This document shows, piece by piece, positions 1 through 5,923 of a DNA stretch of 9,239 nucleotides. The notes under the pieces are model-generated. The model was not told the origin of the DNA and made no database searches. It saw only the letters and a list, made by a program, of their open reading frames with translations. The position numbers were made by a program, and so were the translations under genes. Every line of letters begins with the position of its first letter. The first letter of the stretch is position 1. Source of the DNA: Betaproteobacteria bacterium (GTDB taxonomy: Bacteria > Pseudomonadota > Gammaproteobacteria > Burkholderiales > Burkholderiaceae_E); contig RFPW01000073.1 of the NCBI GenBank assembly GCA_009925965.1, forward strand, positions 1-9,239, written 5' to 3'.

Positions 1-796
1 CGGGTGTGTCCGTCACATTCAATCGGGCTAGCAAACCCGTACGCAATTCGAGACCGATCGTGTGCAGGGACAAGAAACTGACACCCATTCCGGCCATTAC
101 CGCCTGTTTGATCGTCTCGTTGCTGGACACTTCCATGGCGATTCGAAGTTCACATCGATGTTCAGAGCAAAACTGTTGCAAGGTACTCCGGGTACCCGAC
201 CCATGCTCACGGACGATCATTGGATGGGCCTCGAGCTCTGACGTTGGGATCTGACCAAGCGCCACCATCGGGTGATCTGGCGCAGCAACAAACACCATCG
301 GGTGCGCAGCGAAAGCCTCGGCGCGGGTTGCTAGCTCGCGAGGCGGGCGGCCCATCACCGCAAGATCCAGTTCACCGGATTGCATCAGGGCGACCAAGCG
401 CTCTCGATTACCAGCCACCTGTAATCGAATGTCGATTCCGGGATGGTCCTGGCGGAACTGCGATAGCAACCGCGGCACGAAATACTTGGCCGTGCTCACC
501 ATCCCAATCGTTAGCAGGCCGCTCTCCAGCTTCTTTAGCCTGGCCATGGCAATGTTGGTCTCTTTCAGGACCATGAGCATCCGACGGGCATGGGTCAAAA
601 AATACTCCCCGGCTGTCGAAAGACGGATTTTTCGGCCGTCCCGATCGAACAATACCAATCCCACCTGAGCTTCAAGCTCCCGGATCTGCATCGACACGGC
701 CGGTGCAGTCAGATGCAAGGATTCGGCCGCGCGCGCCATGCTGGCGCACCGAGCCACCTCGGAAAAAATCTGGAGCTGACGCAGCGTAATGTTCAT
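1..796 (-). CDS. cbbR: CbbR, LysR-type activator of the cbb operon (3' end outside window)
   Basis: Translating the minus strand from the ATG at 796-794 gives 265 residues without a stop before the window edge. LysR-type regulators of about 300 residues are usual, so the C-terminal end is missing. The N-terminus (MNITLRQLQIF) and a winged helix-turn-helix at about residues 15-63 (AAESLHLTAPAVSMQIRELE, then LFDRDGRKIRLSTAGE) are typical of CbbR. A linker helix follows at about 64-90, then the effector-binding domain with VSTAKYFVPRLL (100-111), GSGTR (199-203) and SNETIKQAVMAGMGVSFLSL (225-244), all CbbR hallmarks. In the family, CbbR senses metabolites such as RuBP, PEP or NADPH and activates the divergent cbb operon; which effector applies here cannot be seen. 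No clear Shine-Dalgarno precedes the start; it was chosen because it matches the family N-terminus, and a nearby upstream ATG is out of frame. Residue 31 is Ala where the family usually has Gln. Confidence 0.95.
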   Translation of the reverse strand, partial: MNITLRQLQIFSEVARCASMARAAESLHLTAPAVSMQIRELEAQVGLVLFDRDGRKIRLSTAGEYFLTHARRMLMVLKETNIAMARLKKLESGLLTIGMVSTAKYFVPRLLSQFRQDHPGIDIRLQVAGNRERLVALMQSGELDLAVMGRPPRELATRAEAFAAHPMVFVAAPDHPMVALGQIPTSELEAHPMIVREHGSGTRSTLQQFCSEHRCELRIAMEVSSNETIKQAVMAGMGVSFLSLHTIGLELRTGLLARLNVTDTP

Positions 797-809
797 TTGG
801 ACATAACGA

Positions 810-822
810 TAAATTTTTCTGA
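810..822. promoter_or_regulatory. Putative CbbR operator, cbbR-proximal site
   Basis: TAA (810-812), seven bases, then TGA (820-822) fits TNA-N7-TNA, the form of the T-N11-A LysR box reported for CbbR sites. It lies 13 bp upstream of the cbbR start codon, where a bound regulator could also repress its own gene. It is about 115 bp upstream of the cbbL start, which suits the upstream recognition site of a LysR-type activator. The motif is short and would occur by chance in AT-rich DNA; its support is its position and the second copy 32 bp away. Confidence 0.5.
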
Positions 823-841
823 TCCAGAAGACAATAATTCC

Positions 842-854
842 TGACTTTTCCTGA
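842..854. promoter_or_regulatory. Putative CbbR operator, cbbL-proximal site
   Basis: TGA (842-844), seven bases, then TGA (852-854) gives a second TNA-N7-TNA match, 32 bp (about three helical turns) from the first and so on the same face of the DNA. It is part of a direct repeat, CTGAC at 841-845 and 851-855, with a 10-bp period. Placed next to the likely cbbL promoter, it would be the activation site contacted after inducer binding. The role is inferred from layout. Confidence 0.45.
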
Positions 855-924
855 CGAAGTGGCGCGATTAGGGTGTGTGAATCCGGACGTGAACGCCGCC
901 CCCGATCGAACTTCCTCTGCAATT

Positions 925-930
925 CAGGAG
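925..930 (+). promoter_or_regulatory. Ribosome binding site of cbbL
   Basis: CAGGAG ends five bases before the ATG at 936. This strong Shine-Dalgarno fixes the cbbL start there instead of at the in-frame GTG at 873, which would add 21 residues unlike any RuBisCO and place the start inside the control region. Confidence 0.85.
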
Positions 931-935
931 AACGA

Positions 936-2432
936 ATGAATCAACCAATCGCCCCCAACACCGGTGCTCAAGCAAGCACCGAAGGCAAGATCACGGATGC
1001 CAAGAAACGCTACAGCGCCGGCGTCCTGAAGTATCGGCAAATGGGCTACTGGGAACCAGATTACGTCCCCAAAGAGACCGACACGCTTTGCCTATTCCGA
1101 ATCACGCCGCAAGACGGCGTCGATCCGATCGAGGCCGCAGCCGCAGTTGCTGGCGAATCGAGCACGGCCACCTGGACGGTGGTCTGGACCGATCGTTTGA
1201 CGGCTTGCGATAGTTATCGCGCCAAGGCCTACAAGGTCGAGCCAGTCCCGGGACGCCCGGGGGAGTTCTTCGCCTGGGTTGCCTACGACCTGATCCTTTT
1301 CGAAGAGGGGTCGATCGCCAATATGACAGCGAGCCTGATTGGCAATGTGTTCTCCTTCAAACCCCTCAAGGCAGCCCGTCTGGAAGACATCCGAATTCCG
1401 GTGGCGTACATCAAGACTTTCAAAGGACCGCCAACTGGACTAATCGTCGAACGCGAGCGCCTCGACAAGTTTGGTCGCCCCTTGCTGGGCGCGACCACGA
1501 AGCCCAAGCTAGGCCTGTCAGCTCGCAATTACGGGCGGGTGATCTATGAAGGCTTGAAAGGCGGTCTCGACTTCATGAAGGATGACGAGAACATCAATTC
1601 GCAACCCTTCATGCACTGGCGCGACCGATTCCTCTACGTGATGGAAGGCGTCAACAAGGCAAGCGCCATGACCGGCGAGGTCAAAGGCAGTTACCTCAAC
1701 ATCACCGCCGCGACCATGGAGGACATGTACGAGCGGGCTGAGTTCGCCAAAGAACTCGGATCGGTCATCGTCATGGTCGACCTTGTCATCGGCTGGACGG
1801 CGATCCAGTCAATCGCTAACTGGTGCCGCAAGAACGACATGATCATGCACATGCATCGGGCTGGACACGGCACGTATACGCGTCAAAAGAACCATGGCGT
1901 GTCCTTCCGGGTCATGGCCAAATGGCTGCGCCTGGCGGGTTGCGACCACCTGCATACGGGTACCGCAGTGGGCAAGCTCGAGGGTGACCCGATGACCGTT
2001 CAGGGCTATTACAACGTCTGTCGCGACAGCTATACACGGACCGATCTTCCGCGCGGACTGTTCTTCGATATGGATTGGGCGGACACCAAAAAGGTAATGC
2101 CAGTTGCTTCCGGCGGAATCCATGCCGGCCAGATGCATCAACTGATCGACCTGTTCGGAGATGACGTTGTCCTTCAGTTTGGCGGGGGCACGATCGGACA
2201 TCCCGCCGGAGTTCAGGCCGGCGCAGTCGCCAATCGGGTCGCGCTGGAGGCGATTGTCAAAGCCCGCAATGAAGGCAAGAACATCGCCCAGGAGGGCCCC
2301 GAGATCTTGCGCAAAGCGGCCACCTTCTGCACGCCACTCAGGCAGGCCCTCGACACCTGGGGCGACATCAGCTTTAACTACACGTCGACCGATAGCAGCG
2401 ACTACGCGGTGACCCCGGCCGTTTCGGGCTGA
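936..2432 (+). CDS. cbbL: RuBisCO large subunit, red-type form IC
   Basis: Catalyses carboxylation (and oxygenation) of ribulose-1,5-bisphosphate in a hexadecamer with CbbS. The 498-residue protein is about a dozen residues longer than typical form IC subunits because of its N-terminus; the rest aligns by eye along its whole length. Active-site residues are all present (spinach numbering in brackets): E74 (E60), N137 (N123), K189 in TTKPK (K175), the carbamylated K215 in FMKDDE (K201) with D217 and E218 as Mg ligands, H307 in HMHRAGH (H294), H340 (H327), loop-6 K347 in GKLEGDP (K334) and S392 in ASGG (S379). Segments such as DENINSQPFMHWRDRF (217-232) and QFGGGTIGHP (414-423) are invariant in the family. 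The C-terminal tail runs about 20 residues past NYT, as expected of a form acted on by CbbX. Form IC, not IA, is supported by this tail and by the linked cbbX. Confidence 0.98.
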   Translation: MNQPIAPNTGAQASTEGKITDAKKRYSAGVLKYRQMGYWEPDYVPKETDTLCLFRITPQDGVDPIEAAAAVAGESSTATWTVVWTDRLTACDSYRAKAYKVEPVPGRPGEFFAWVAYDLILFEEGSIANMTASLIGNVFSFKPLKAARLEDIRIPVAYIKTFKGPPTGLIVERERLDKFGRPLLGATTKPKLGLSARNYGRVIYEGLKGGLDFMKDDENINSQPFMHWRDRFLYVMEGVNKASAMTGEVKGSYLNITAATMEDMYERAEFAKELGSVIVMVDLVIGWTAIQSIANWCRKNDMIMHMHRAGHGTYTRQKNHGVSFRVMAKWLRLAGCDHLHTGTAVGKLEGDPMTVQGYYNVCRDSYTRTDLPRGLFFDMDWADTKKVMPVASGGIHAGQMHQLIDLFGDDVVLQFGGGTIGHPAGVQAGAVANRVALEAIVKARNEGKNIAQEGPEILRKAATFCTPLRQALDTWGDISFNYTSTDSSDYAVTPAVSG

Positions 2433-2455
2433 CTGGTCCAAACTCAAACCAATCC

Positions 2456-2459
2456 GGAG
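2456..2459 (+). promoter_or_regulatory. Ribosome binding site of cbbS
   Basis: GGAG ends eight bases before the first of two consecutive ATG codons (2468 and 2471). The spacing favours the first. The 35-bp cbbL-cbbS gap holds no hairpin or terminator. Confidence 0.7.
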
Positions 2460-2467
2460 CAACACTC

Positions 2468-2902
2468 ATGATGACCAACCCCACCGGGCGGCTGACGCAG
2501 GGTCAGTTCAGCTTTCTGCCTGAACTGACCGATGATGAAATCAGCCTGCAGATTGAATATGGACTGAATAAAGGTTACGCGTGGAGTATCGAATACACCG
2601 ACGACCCTCACCCGCGCAATACCTACTGGGAGATGTTCGGAATTCCAATGTTCGACCTCAAAGACCCAGCGGGAGTCCTTCTCGAACTCCATGCGTGCAG
2701 ACAAACCTTCAAGAATCACTACATCCGACTCATGGCGTTTGACTCAACGCGCGGGGTTGAGTCCATCGCGATGAGTTTTATCGTCAACCGACCCGCTCAT
2801 GAACCGGGCTTCGGCGTGACGCGACAAGAAGTCAACGGCCGCTCGATTCGCTACACGATCCACAGTTATGCGACCGATAAGCCTGAGGGTGAACGCTACT
2901 AA
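2468..2902 (+). CDS. cbbS: RuBisCO small subunit, red-type form IC
   Basis: Small subunit that caps the large-subunit octamer. At 144 residues it is in the red-type range and slightly long at the N-terminus (MMTNPTGR precedes the usual LTQGQFSFLPELTD). Recognisable blocks are DDPHPRNTYWEMFGIPMFDL (45-64), the region around HACRQTFKNHYIRLMAFDS (75-93) and RGVESIAMSFIVNRP (95-109). The C-terminal extension from about residue 110 (EPGFGVTRQEVNGRSIRYTI) is the hairpin that fills the central channel in red-type enzymes and helps assembly without dedicated chaperones. It sits directly after cbbL and before cbbX, the standard form IC order. The start could be one codon later, with no other consequence. 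Confidence 0.97.
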   Translation: MMTNPTGRLTQGQFSFLPELTDDEISLQIEYGLNKGYAWSIEYTDDPHPRNTYWEMFGIPMFDLKDPAGVLLELHACRQTFKNHYIRLMAFDSTRGVESIAMSFIVNRPAHEPGFGVTRQEVNGRSIRYTIHSYATDKPEGERY

Positions 2903-2907
2903 GCGCC

Positions 2908-3906
2908 ATGTATTCAATCCCAGGAAGCACCCGGCATCCCGACGCCAAATCATCACCAGCAGTCGCGGACCAGAAGCCCCAAGTCCCAATGGGCACCGGC
3001 AACGGACCACCAGATCACCGCGAAGACCCATCGGGTAGCGCTCTGACAGTCAATCAGGTCCTGACGCAAAGCCAGATCGAGTCGGTGATGGACGAACTTG
3101 ATCGAGATCTCATCGGATTGGTGCCGGTCAAGCAACGCATTCGGGACATCGCCGCTCTGCTGGTCATCGATCAGCTGCGGGCGCGGGTCGGCTTGCAGGC
3201 CCAATCGCCCAGCCTGCACATGAGCTTCACCGGCAACCCCGGCACCGGCAAGACAACGGTCGCCATGCGAATGGCGCAACTGTTGCACCGGCTGGGCTAT
3301 GTCCGTAAGGGCCATCTGGTGGCCGTTACTCGCGATGACCTCGTGGGCCAGTACATTGGTCATACCGCACCCAAAACCAAAGAGATTCTCAAGAAGGCGA
3401 TGGGTGGGGTCCTCTTTATTGATGAGGCTTACTACCTTTATCGGCCCGAGAACGAACGCGACTACGGTCAAGAGTCGATCGAGATCCTGCTTCAGGTGAT
3501 GGAAAATCACCGAGATGATCTCGTCGTGATCCTGGCTGGTTACAAAGACCGGATGGATACTTTTTTTCAATCCAACCCCGGAATGAGTTCCCGGATTGCC
3601 CATCATCTCGATTTTCCGGACTACAGTCAGGCTGAGCTACTGCAGATCGGAGACCGGATGCTCCAGGAAATGAGCTACCAGTTCGGAACGGGCGGTCGTG
3701 ACACCTTTGGTGAATACCTCAACCGCCGCCTCGAGCAACCGCACTTCGCCAATGCGCGCAGCGTACGCAACGCAATTGACCGCGCTCGTCTGCGACAGGC
3801 CAGCAGGCTATTCGCGGAGCGCGATCGTGCGTTCACACGAGAAGACCTTTCCACGATCGAATCGGCAGACATCCTGGCCAGCCGAATCTTTAGCCAACCT
3901 ACTTAA
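2908..3906 (+). CDS. cbbX: CbbX, AAA+ red-type RuBisCO activase
   Basis: In the family, CbbX is a hexameric ATPase, stimulated by RuBP, that pulls on the CbbL C-terminal tail to release tight-binding sugar phosphates. The 332-residue protein has Walker A GNPGTGKT (109-116), the pore-loop segment GQYIGHTAPKTKE (147-159), Walker B VLFIDEAYYLY (168-178, D172 and E173), a sensor-1 region VILAGYKD (207-214), a likely arginine finger in SSRIAHH (R229), and sensor 2 in NARSVRNAIDRAR (282-294). The conserved core begins at about MDELDRDLIGL (61-71). The first 45-60 residues are polar, Pro/Ser/Gly-rich and not recognisable; the start is therefore uncertain. ATG 2908 lies five bases after cbbS and has no Shine-Dalgarno; ATG 2989 (residue 28) is an alternative, also without a good site. 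The C-terminus is shorter than in Rhodobacter. Translation is probably coupled to cbbS. Confidence 0.96.
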   Translation: MYSIPGSTRHPDAKSSPAVADQKPQVPMGTGNGPPDHREDPSGSALTVNQVLTQSQIESVMDELDRDLIGLVPVKQRIRDIAALLVIDQLRARVGLQAQSPSLHMSFTGNPGTGKTTVAMRMAQLLHRLGYVRKGHLVAVTRDDLVGQYIGHTAPKTKEILKKAMGGVLFIDEAYYLYRPENERDYGQESIEILLQVMENHRDDLVVILAGYKDRMDTFFQSNPGMSSRIAHHLDFPDYSQAELLQIGDRMLQEMSYQFGTGGRDTFGEYLNRRLEQPHFANARSVRNAIDRARLRQASRLFAERDRAFTREDLSTIESADILASRIFSQPT

Positions 3907-3914
3907 TCGCACCC

Positions 3915-5012
3915 ATGCCCCTCTCGCACCGCCGAACCCTGACGCATCACCTTATCGAAGAGCGTCGGCGCTTCCCTCAGGCGAGCGGCGCATTGAACGG
4001 ATTACTCCTCGACGTCGCGGTCGCTTGCAAGGCGATCGCCCGGGTCGTGTCCTTTGGTGAATTAGGCGATCAAATCACGGTGGCTCCCATGACGCCCAAG
4101 GCGATCGGGGTCGAAGCACAACCAGCGCGCACTCGCACCCTGAGTTCGCTGAGCCAGGACATTTTCCTGCGAATCAACGAATGGAACGGCCATACCGCCG
4201 GGATGGTTTCCCAGGCCCTGCCCGACCCCGTGCAGCTTCCTGCGGACCAGCCGCGCGGCAAGTACCTGCTGGTCTTCAATGCGCTGGAAGGGTCCGCCAG
4301 CACCGGCCTGAATGTCGCCGTCGGGAGCCTGTTTTCAATCCTTCGCGCGCCGCAGGATCCGGCTGAACACCCTCGAGACGTGAGCGTGATCGATTTCCTG
4401 CAACCTGGAACACAGCAGGTAGCGGCCGGCTATGCGCTCTATGGGCCGGCGACCATGCTCGTCCTGAGCGCCGGGAATGGAGTGAGTGGCTTCACGCTGA
4501 ATCACAACCTGGGCGAGTTTGTCTTGACCCATCCCCAGATTAAGGTGCCTGAACGCACTCAGGAATTCGCCATCAACAGTGCCAATTCCCGGTTTTGGGA
4601 ACCCCCCGTGAAGCGCTATGTCGACGAGTGCCTCGCGGGCAAGTCAGGACCCCGAGGCAAGGACTTCAACATGCGGTGGATCGCCAGCATGGCTGCGGAA
4701 GCGCACCGGATCCTGATGCATGGTGGCGTGTTTCTCGAACCGCGAAATACTCGAGACCCGCAGAAACCGGGGCCAAGACGCTTACTCTCCGAGGCCAATC
4801 CAATTGGCTATCTGATTGAACAAGCCGGCGGTCGCGCCAGCACCGGCCGCGCCGGCGTCCTCGACATGGCGCCAGATGACCTTCATCAATCGGTCGGATT
4901 GGTATTTGGCTCACGCGAAGAGGTCGAACGGATTGAGCAGTACCACCGTCAACCCATTCAGCCCGACCAGGGACTGCAGCTTTTTACCGAGCGCAGCCTC
5001 TTTCGCGACTAG
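3915..5012 (+). CDS. cbbF: Class I fructose-1,6-bisphosphatase homologue with degenerate active site
   Basis: By position and fold this is CbbF, which normally converts fructose-1,6-bisphosphate (often also sedoheptulose-1,7-bisphosphate) to the monophosphate. The 365 residues cover the usual full length without frameshift. Scaffold blocks are well kept: LNGLLLDVAVACKAIARVV (27-45), FLQPGTQQVAAGYALYGPAT (161-180), GEFVLTHPQI (200-209), RFWEPPVKRYVDECLAGKSG (226-245) and FNMRWIASM (251-259). The active site is not. DPLDGSSNID is NALEGSASTG at 122-131; the usual SEE metal-ligand motif is SQA (99-101); the conserved Asp of LDVLSNEIF is Ser77; the usual Tyr-Pro near 275 is Glu-Pro; GKLRLMYE is GPRRLLSE (286-293), losing Lys and Tyr but keeping Glu293. 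The intersubunit Arg254 is retained. Catalysis therefore seems unlikely. The start has no Shine-Dalgarno and lies eight bases after cbbX. The family is certain; the activity is doubtful. Confidence 0.88.
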   Translation: MPLSHRRTLTHHLIEERRRFPQASGALNGLLLDVAVACKAIARVVSFGELGDQITVAPMTPKAIGVEAQPARTRTLSSLSQDIFLRINEWNGHTAGMVSQALPDPVQLPADQPRGKYLLVFNALEGSASTGLNVAVGSLFSILRAPQDPAEHPRDVSVIDFLQPGTQQVAAGYALYGPATMLVLSAGNGVSGFTLNHNLGEFVLTHPQIKVPERTQEFAINSANSRFWEPPVKRYVDECLAGKSGPRGKDFNMRWIASMAAEAHRILMHGGVFLEPRNTRDPQKPGPRRLLSEANPIGYLIEQAGGRASTGRAGVLDMAPDDLHQSVGLVFGSREEVERIEQYHRQPIQPDQGLQLFTERSLFRD

Positions 5013-5028
5013 ACGCAACATTACCGAT

Positions 5029-5034
5029 CAGGAG
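5029..5034 (+). promoter_or_regulatory. Ribosome binding site of cbbP
   Basis: CAGGAG ends four bases before the ATG at 5039, inside the 26-bp gap after the cbbF-like gene. It gives phosphoribulokinase an independent strong initiation signal, unlike cbbX and the cbbF-like gene, which have none. Confidence 0.75.
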
Positions 5035-5038
5035 CCCC

Positions 5039-5923
5039 ATGTCTGAACGTCATCCTGTGATTGCGATTACCGGCTCATCGGGCGCGGGAACCTCGACTGT
5101 CACCAAGACTTTTGGAAATATCTTTCGACGCGAGGGTGTCAAGGCCGCAATCGTTGAAGGCGACAGTTTTCATCGCTTTGATCGCCGTGAAATGAGAGCG
5201 CGCCAGGCAGCAGCCGAGGCGGCTGGAAATACCAACTTCAGTCACTTTGGTCCTGATACGAACCTTCTCGCGGAACTGGCAAACCTCTTTCGGAGCTACA
5301 GTCAATCAGGGCAAGGCCAAATTCGCAAATACCTTCATAACCCCGAAGAAGCCGCTCCGTATCAGCAGGAACCTGGCACCTTTACAGCCTGGGAAGACAT
5401 CCCCGATGACACCGACATGCTGTTTTATGAGGGACTGCATGGCGCGGTTGTGACCGAGGAGGTGGATATCGCACAGCATGCCGACCTGCTGATTGGCGTT
5501 GTCCCCGTGATCAATCTGGAGTGGATCCAGAAGCTGATTCGAGACAAGACCCAACGGGGCTACAGTCAGGCCGCGGTGACCGACATTATTTTGCGGCGGA
5601 TGCCTGATTATGTGAATTACATCTGTCCGCAGTTCGCGCGTACCCATGTGAATTTTCAGCGCGTCCCTGTGGTCGACACCTCCAATCCGTTCGTTGCCCG
5701 GGAAATTCCGACACCCGACGAAAGCATGGTGGTCATTCGTTTTGCGAATCCGAAAGGGATTGATTTTCCGTATCTGCTCAACATGATTCATGACTCCTGG
5801 ATGTCCCGTGCCAACACGATTGTTGTTCCCGGTGGCAAGATGGAGATCGCAATGCAACTCATTTTTACCCCTTTCGTCTGGCGCATGATGGACCGTCGTC
5901 GCCGCGCCCTTGGAGCCCATTAA
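5039..5923 (+). CDS. cbbP: Phosphoribulokinase, class I
   Basis: Phosphorylates ribulose 5-phosphate with ATP to give RuBP, the RuBisCO substrate. The 294-residue protein matches class I bacterial enzymes in length and numbering. The P-loop is GSSGAGTST (12-20). Known functional residues of the Rhodobacter enzyme occur at the same positions: D42 (catalytic base), H45 and R49 in EGDSFHRFDRR (40-50), H100, E131 in FYEGLHG (129-135), K165, R168 and R173 in IQKLIRDKTQRGYS (163-176). Class I enzymes are octamers activated by NADH; the cysteine pair of plant-type redox control is absent. The gene follows the cbbF-like gene by 26 bp and its stop overlaps the cbbT start (TAATG). Confidence 0.97.
   Translation: MSERHPVIAITGSSGAGTSTVTKTFGNIFRREGVKAAIVEGDSFHRFDRREMRARQAAAEAAGNTNFSHFGPDTNLLAELANLFRSYSQSGQGQIRKYLHNPEEAAPYQQEPGTFTAWEDIPDDTDMLFYEGLHGAVVTEEVDIAQHADLLIGVVPVINLEWIQKLIRDKTQRGYSQAAVTDIILRRMPDYVNYICPQFARTHVNFQRVPVVDTSNPFVAREIPTPDESMVVIRFANPKGIDFPYLLNMIHDSWMSRANTIVVPGGKMEIAMQLIFTPFVWRMMDRRRRALGAH
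5912..5915 (+). promoter_or_regulatory. Ribosome binding site of cbbT within cbbP
   Basis: GGAG within the last codons of cbbP ends seven bases before the cbbT ATG at 5923. With the TAATG stop-start overlap it fixes the cbbT start and suggests coupled translation of the two regeneration enzymes. Confidence 0.75.

Larger units (their letters stand above)
797..935. promoter_or_regulatory. cbbR-cbbL divergent control region
   Basis: These 139 bp separate the start codons of cbbR and cbbL and must hold the promoters of both transcripts. The half next to cbbR (about 797-850) is AT-rich, unlike the surrounding genes, and contains two TNA-N7-TNA motifs (listed separately). A weak sigma-70-like pair for cbbL may be ctgact (841-846) and cgatta (865-870) with 18 bp between; this is a guess, since neither hexamer is close to consensus. 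The remaining part up to the cbbL ribosome binding site would then be a leader of about 55 bp with no hairpin I can recognise. No convincing cbbR promoter was found. Confidence 0.7.

Noticed and set aside
6..844. Several plus-strand open frames of 79-118 codons opposite cbbR
   Set aside because: They resemble no known protein and lie antisense to a regulator whose minus-strand translation is clearly CbbR.
873..935. GTG at 873 as an earlier start of cbbL
   Set aside because: The 21 added residues are unlike RuBisCO and lie in the control region, while ATG 936 has a strong ribosome binding site.
1809..2465. Minus-strand open frame of 218 codons across cbbL
   Set aside because: It is antisense to conserved RuBisCO sequence, has no recognisable motif, and is expected by chance in GC-rich coding DNA.
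2880..2960. Possible hairpin after cbbS that would lower expression of downstream genes
   Set aside because: The gap is five bases and I found no stable inverted repeat followed by a T-run.
2953..3606. Minus-strand open frame of 217 codons across cbbX
   Set aside because: It is a shadow of the conserved AAA+ gene with no family resemblance.
3915..5012. The cbbF-like gene as a simple pseudogene
   Set aside because: The frame is intact over the full family length and the fold-defining segments are well conserved, so decay is not shown; it is kept as a coding gene with doubtful catalysis.
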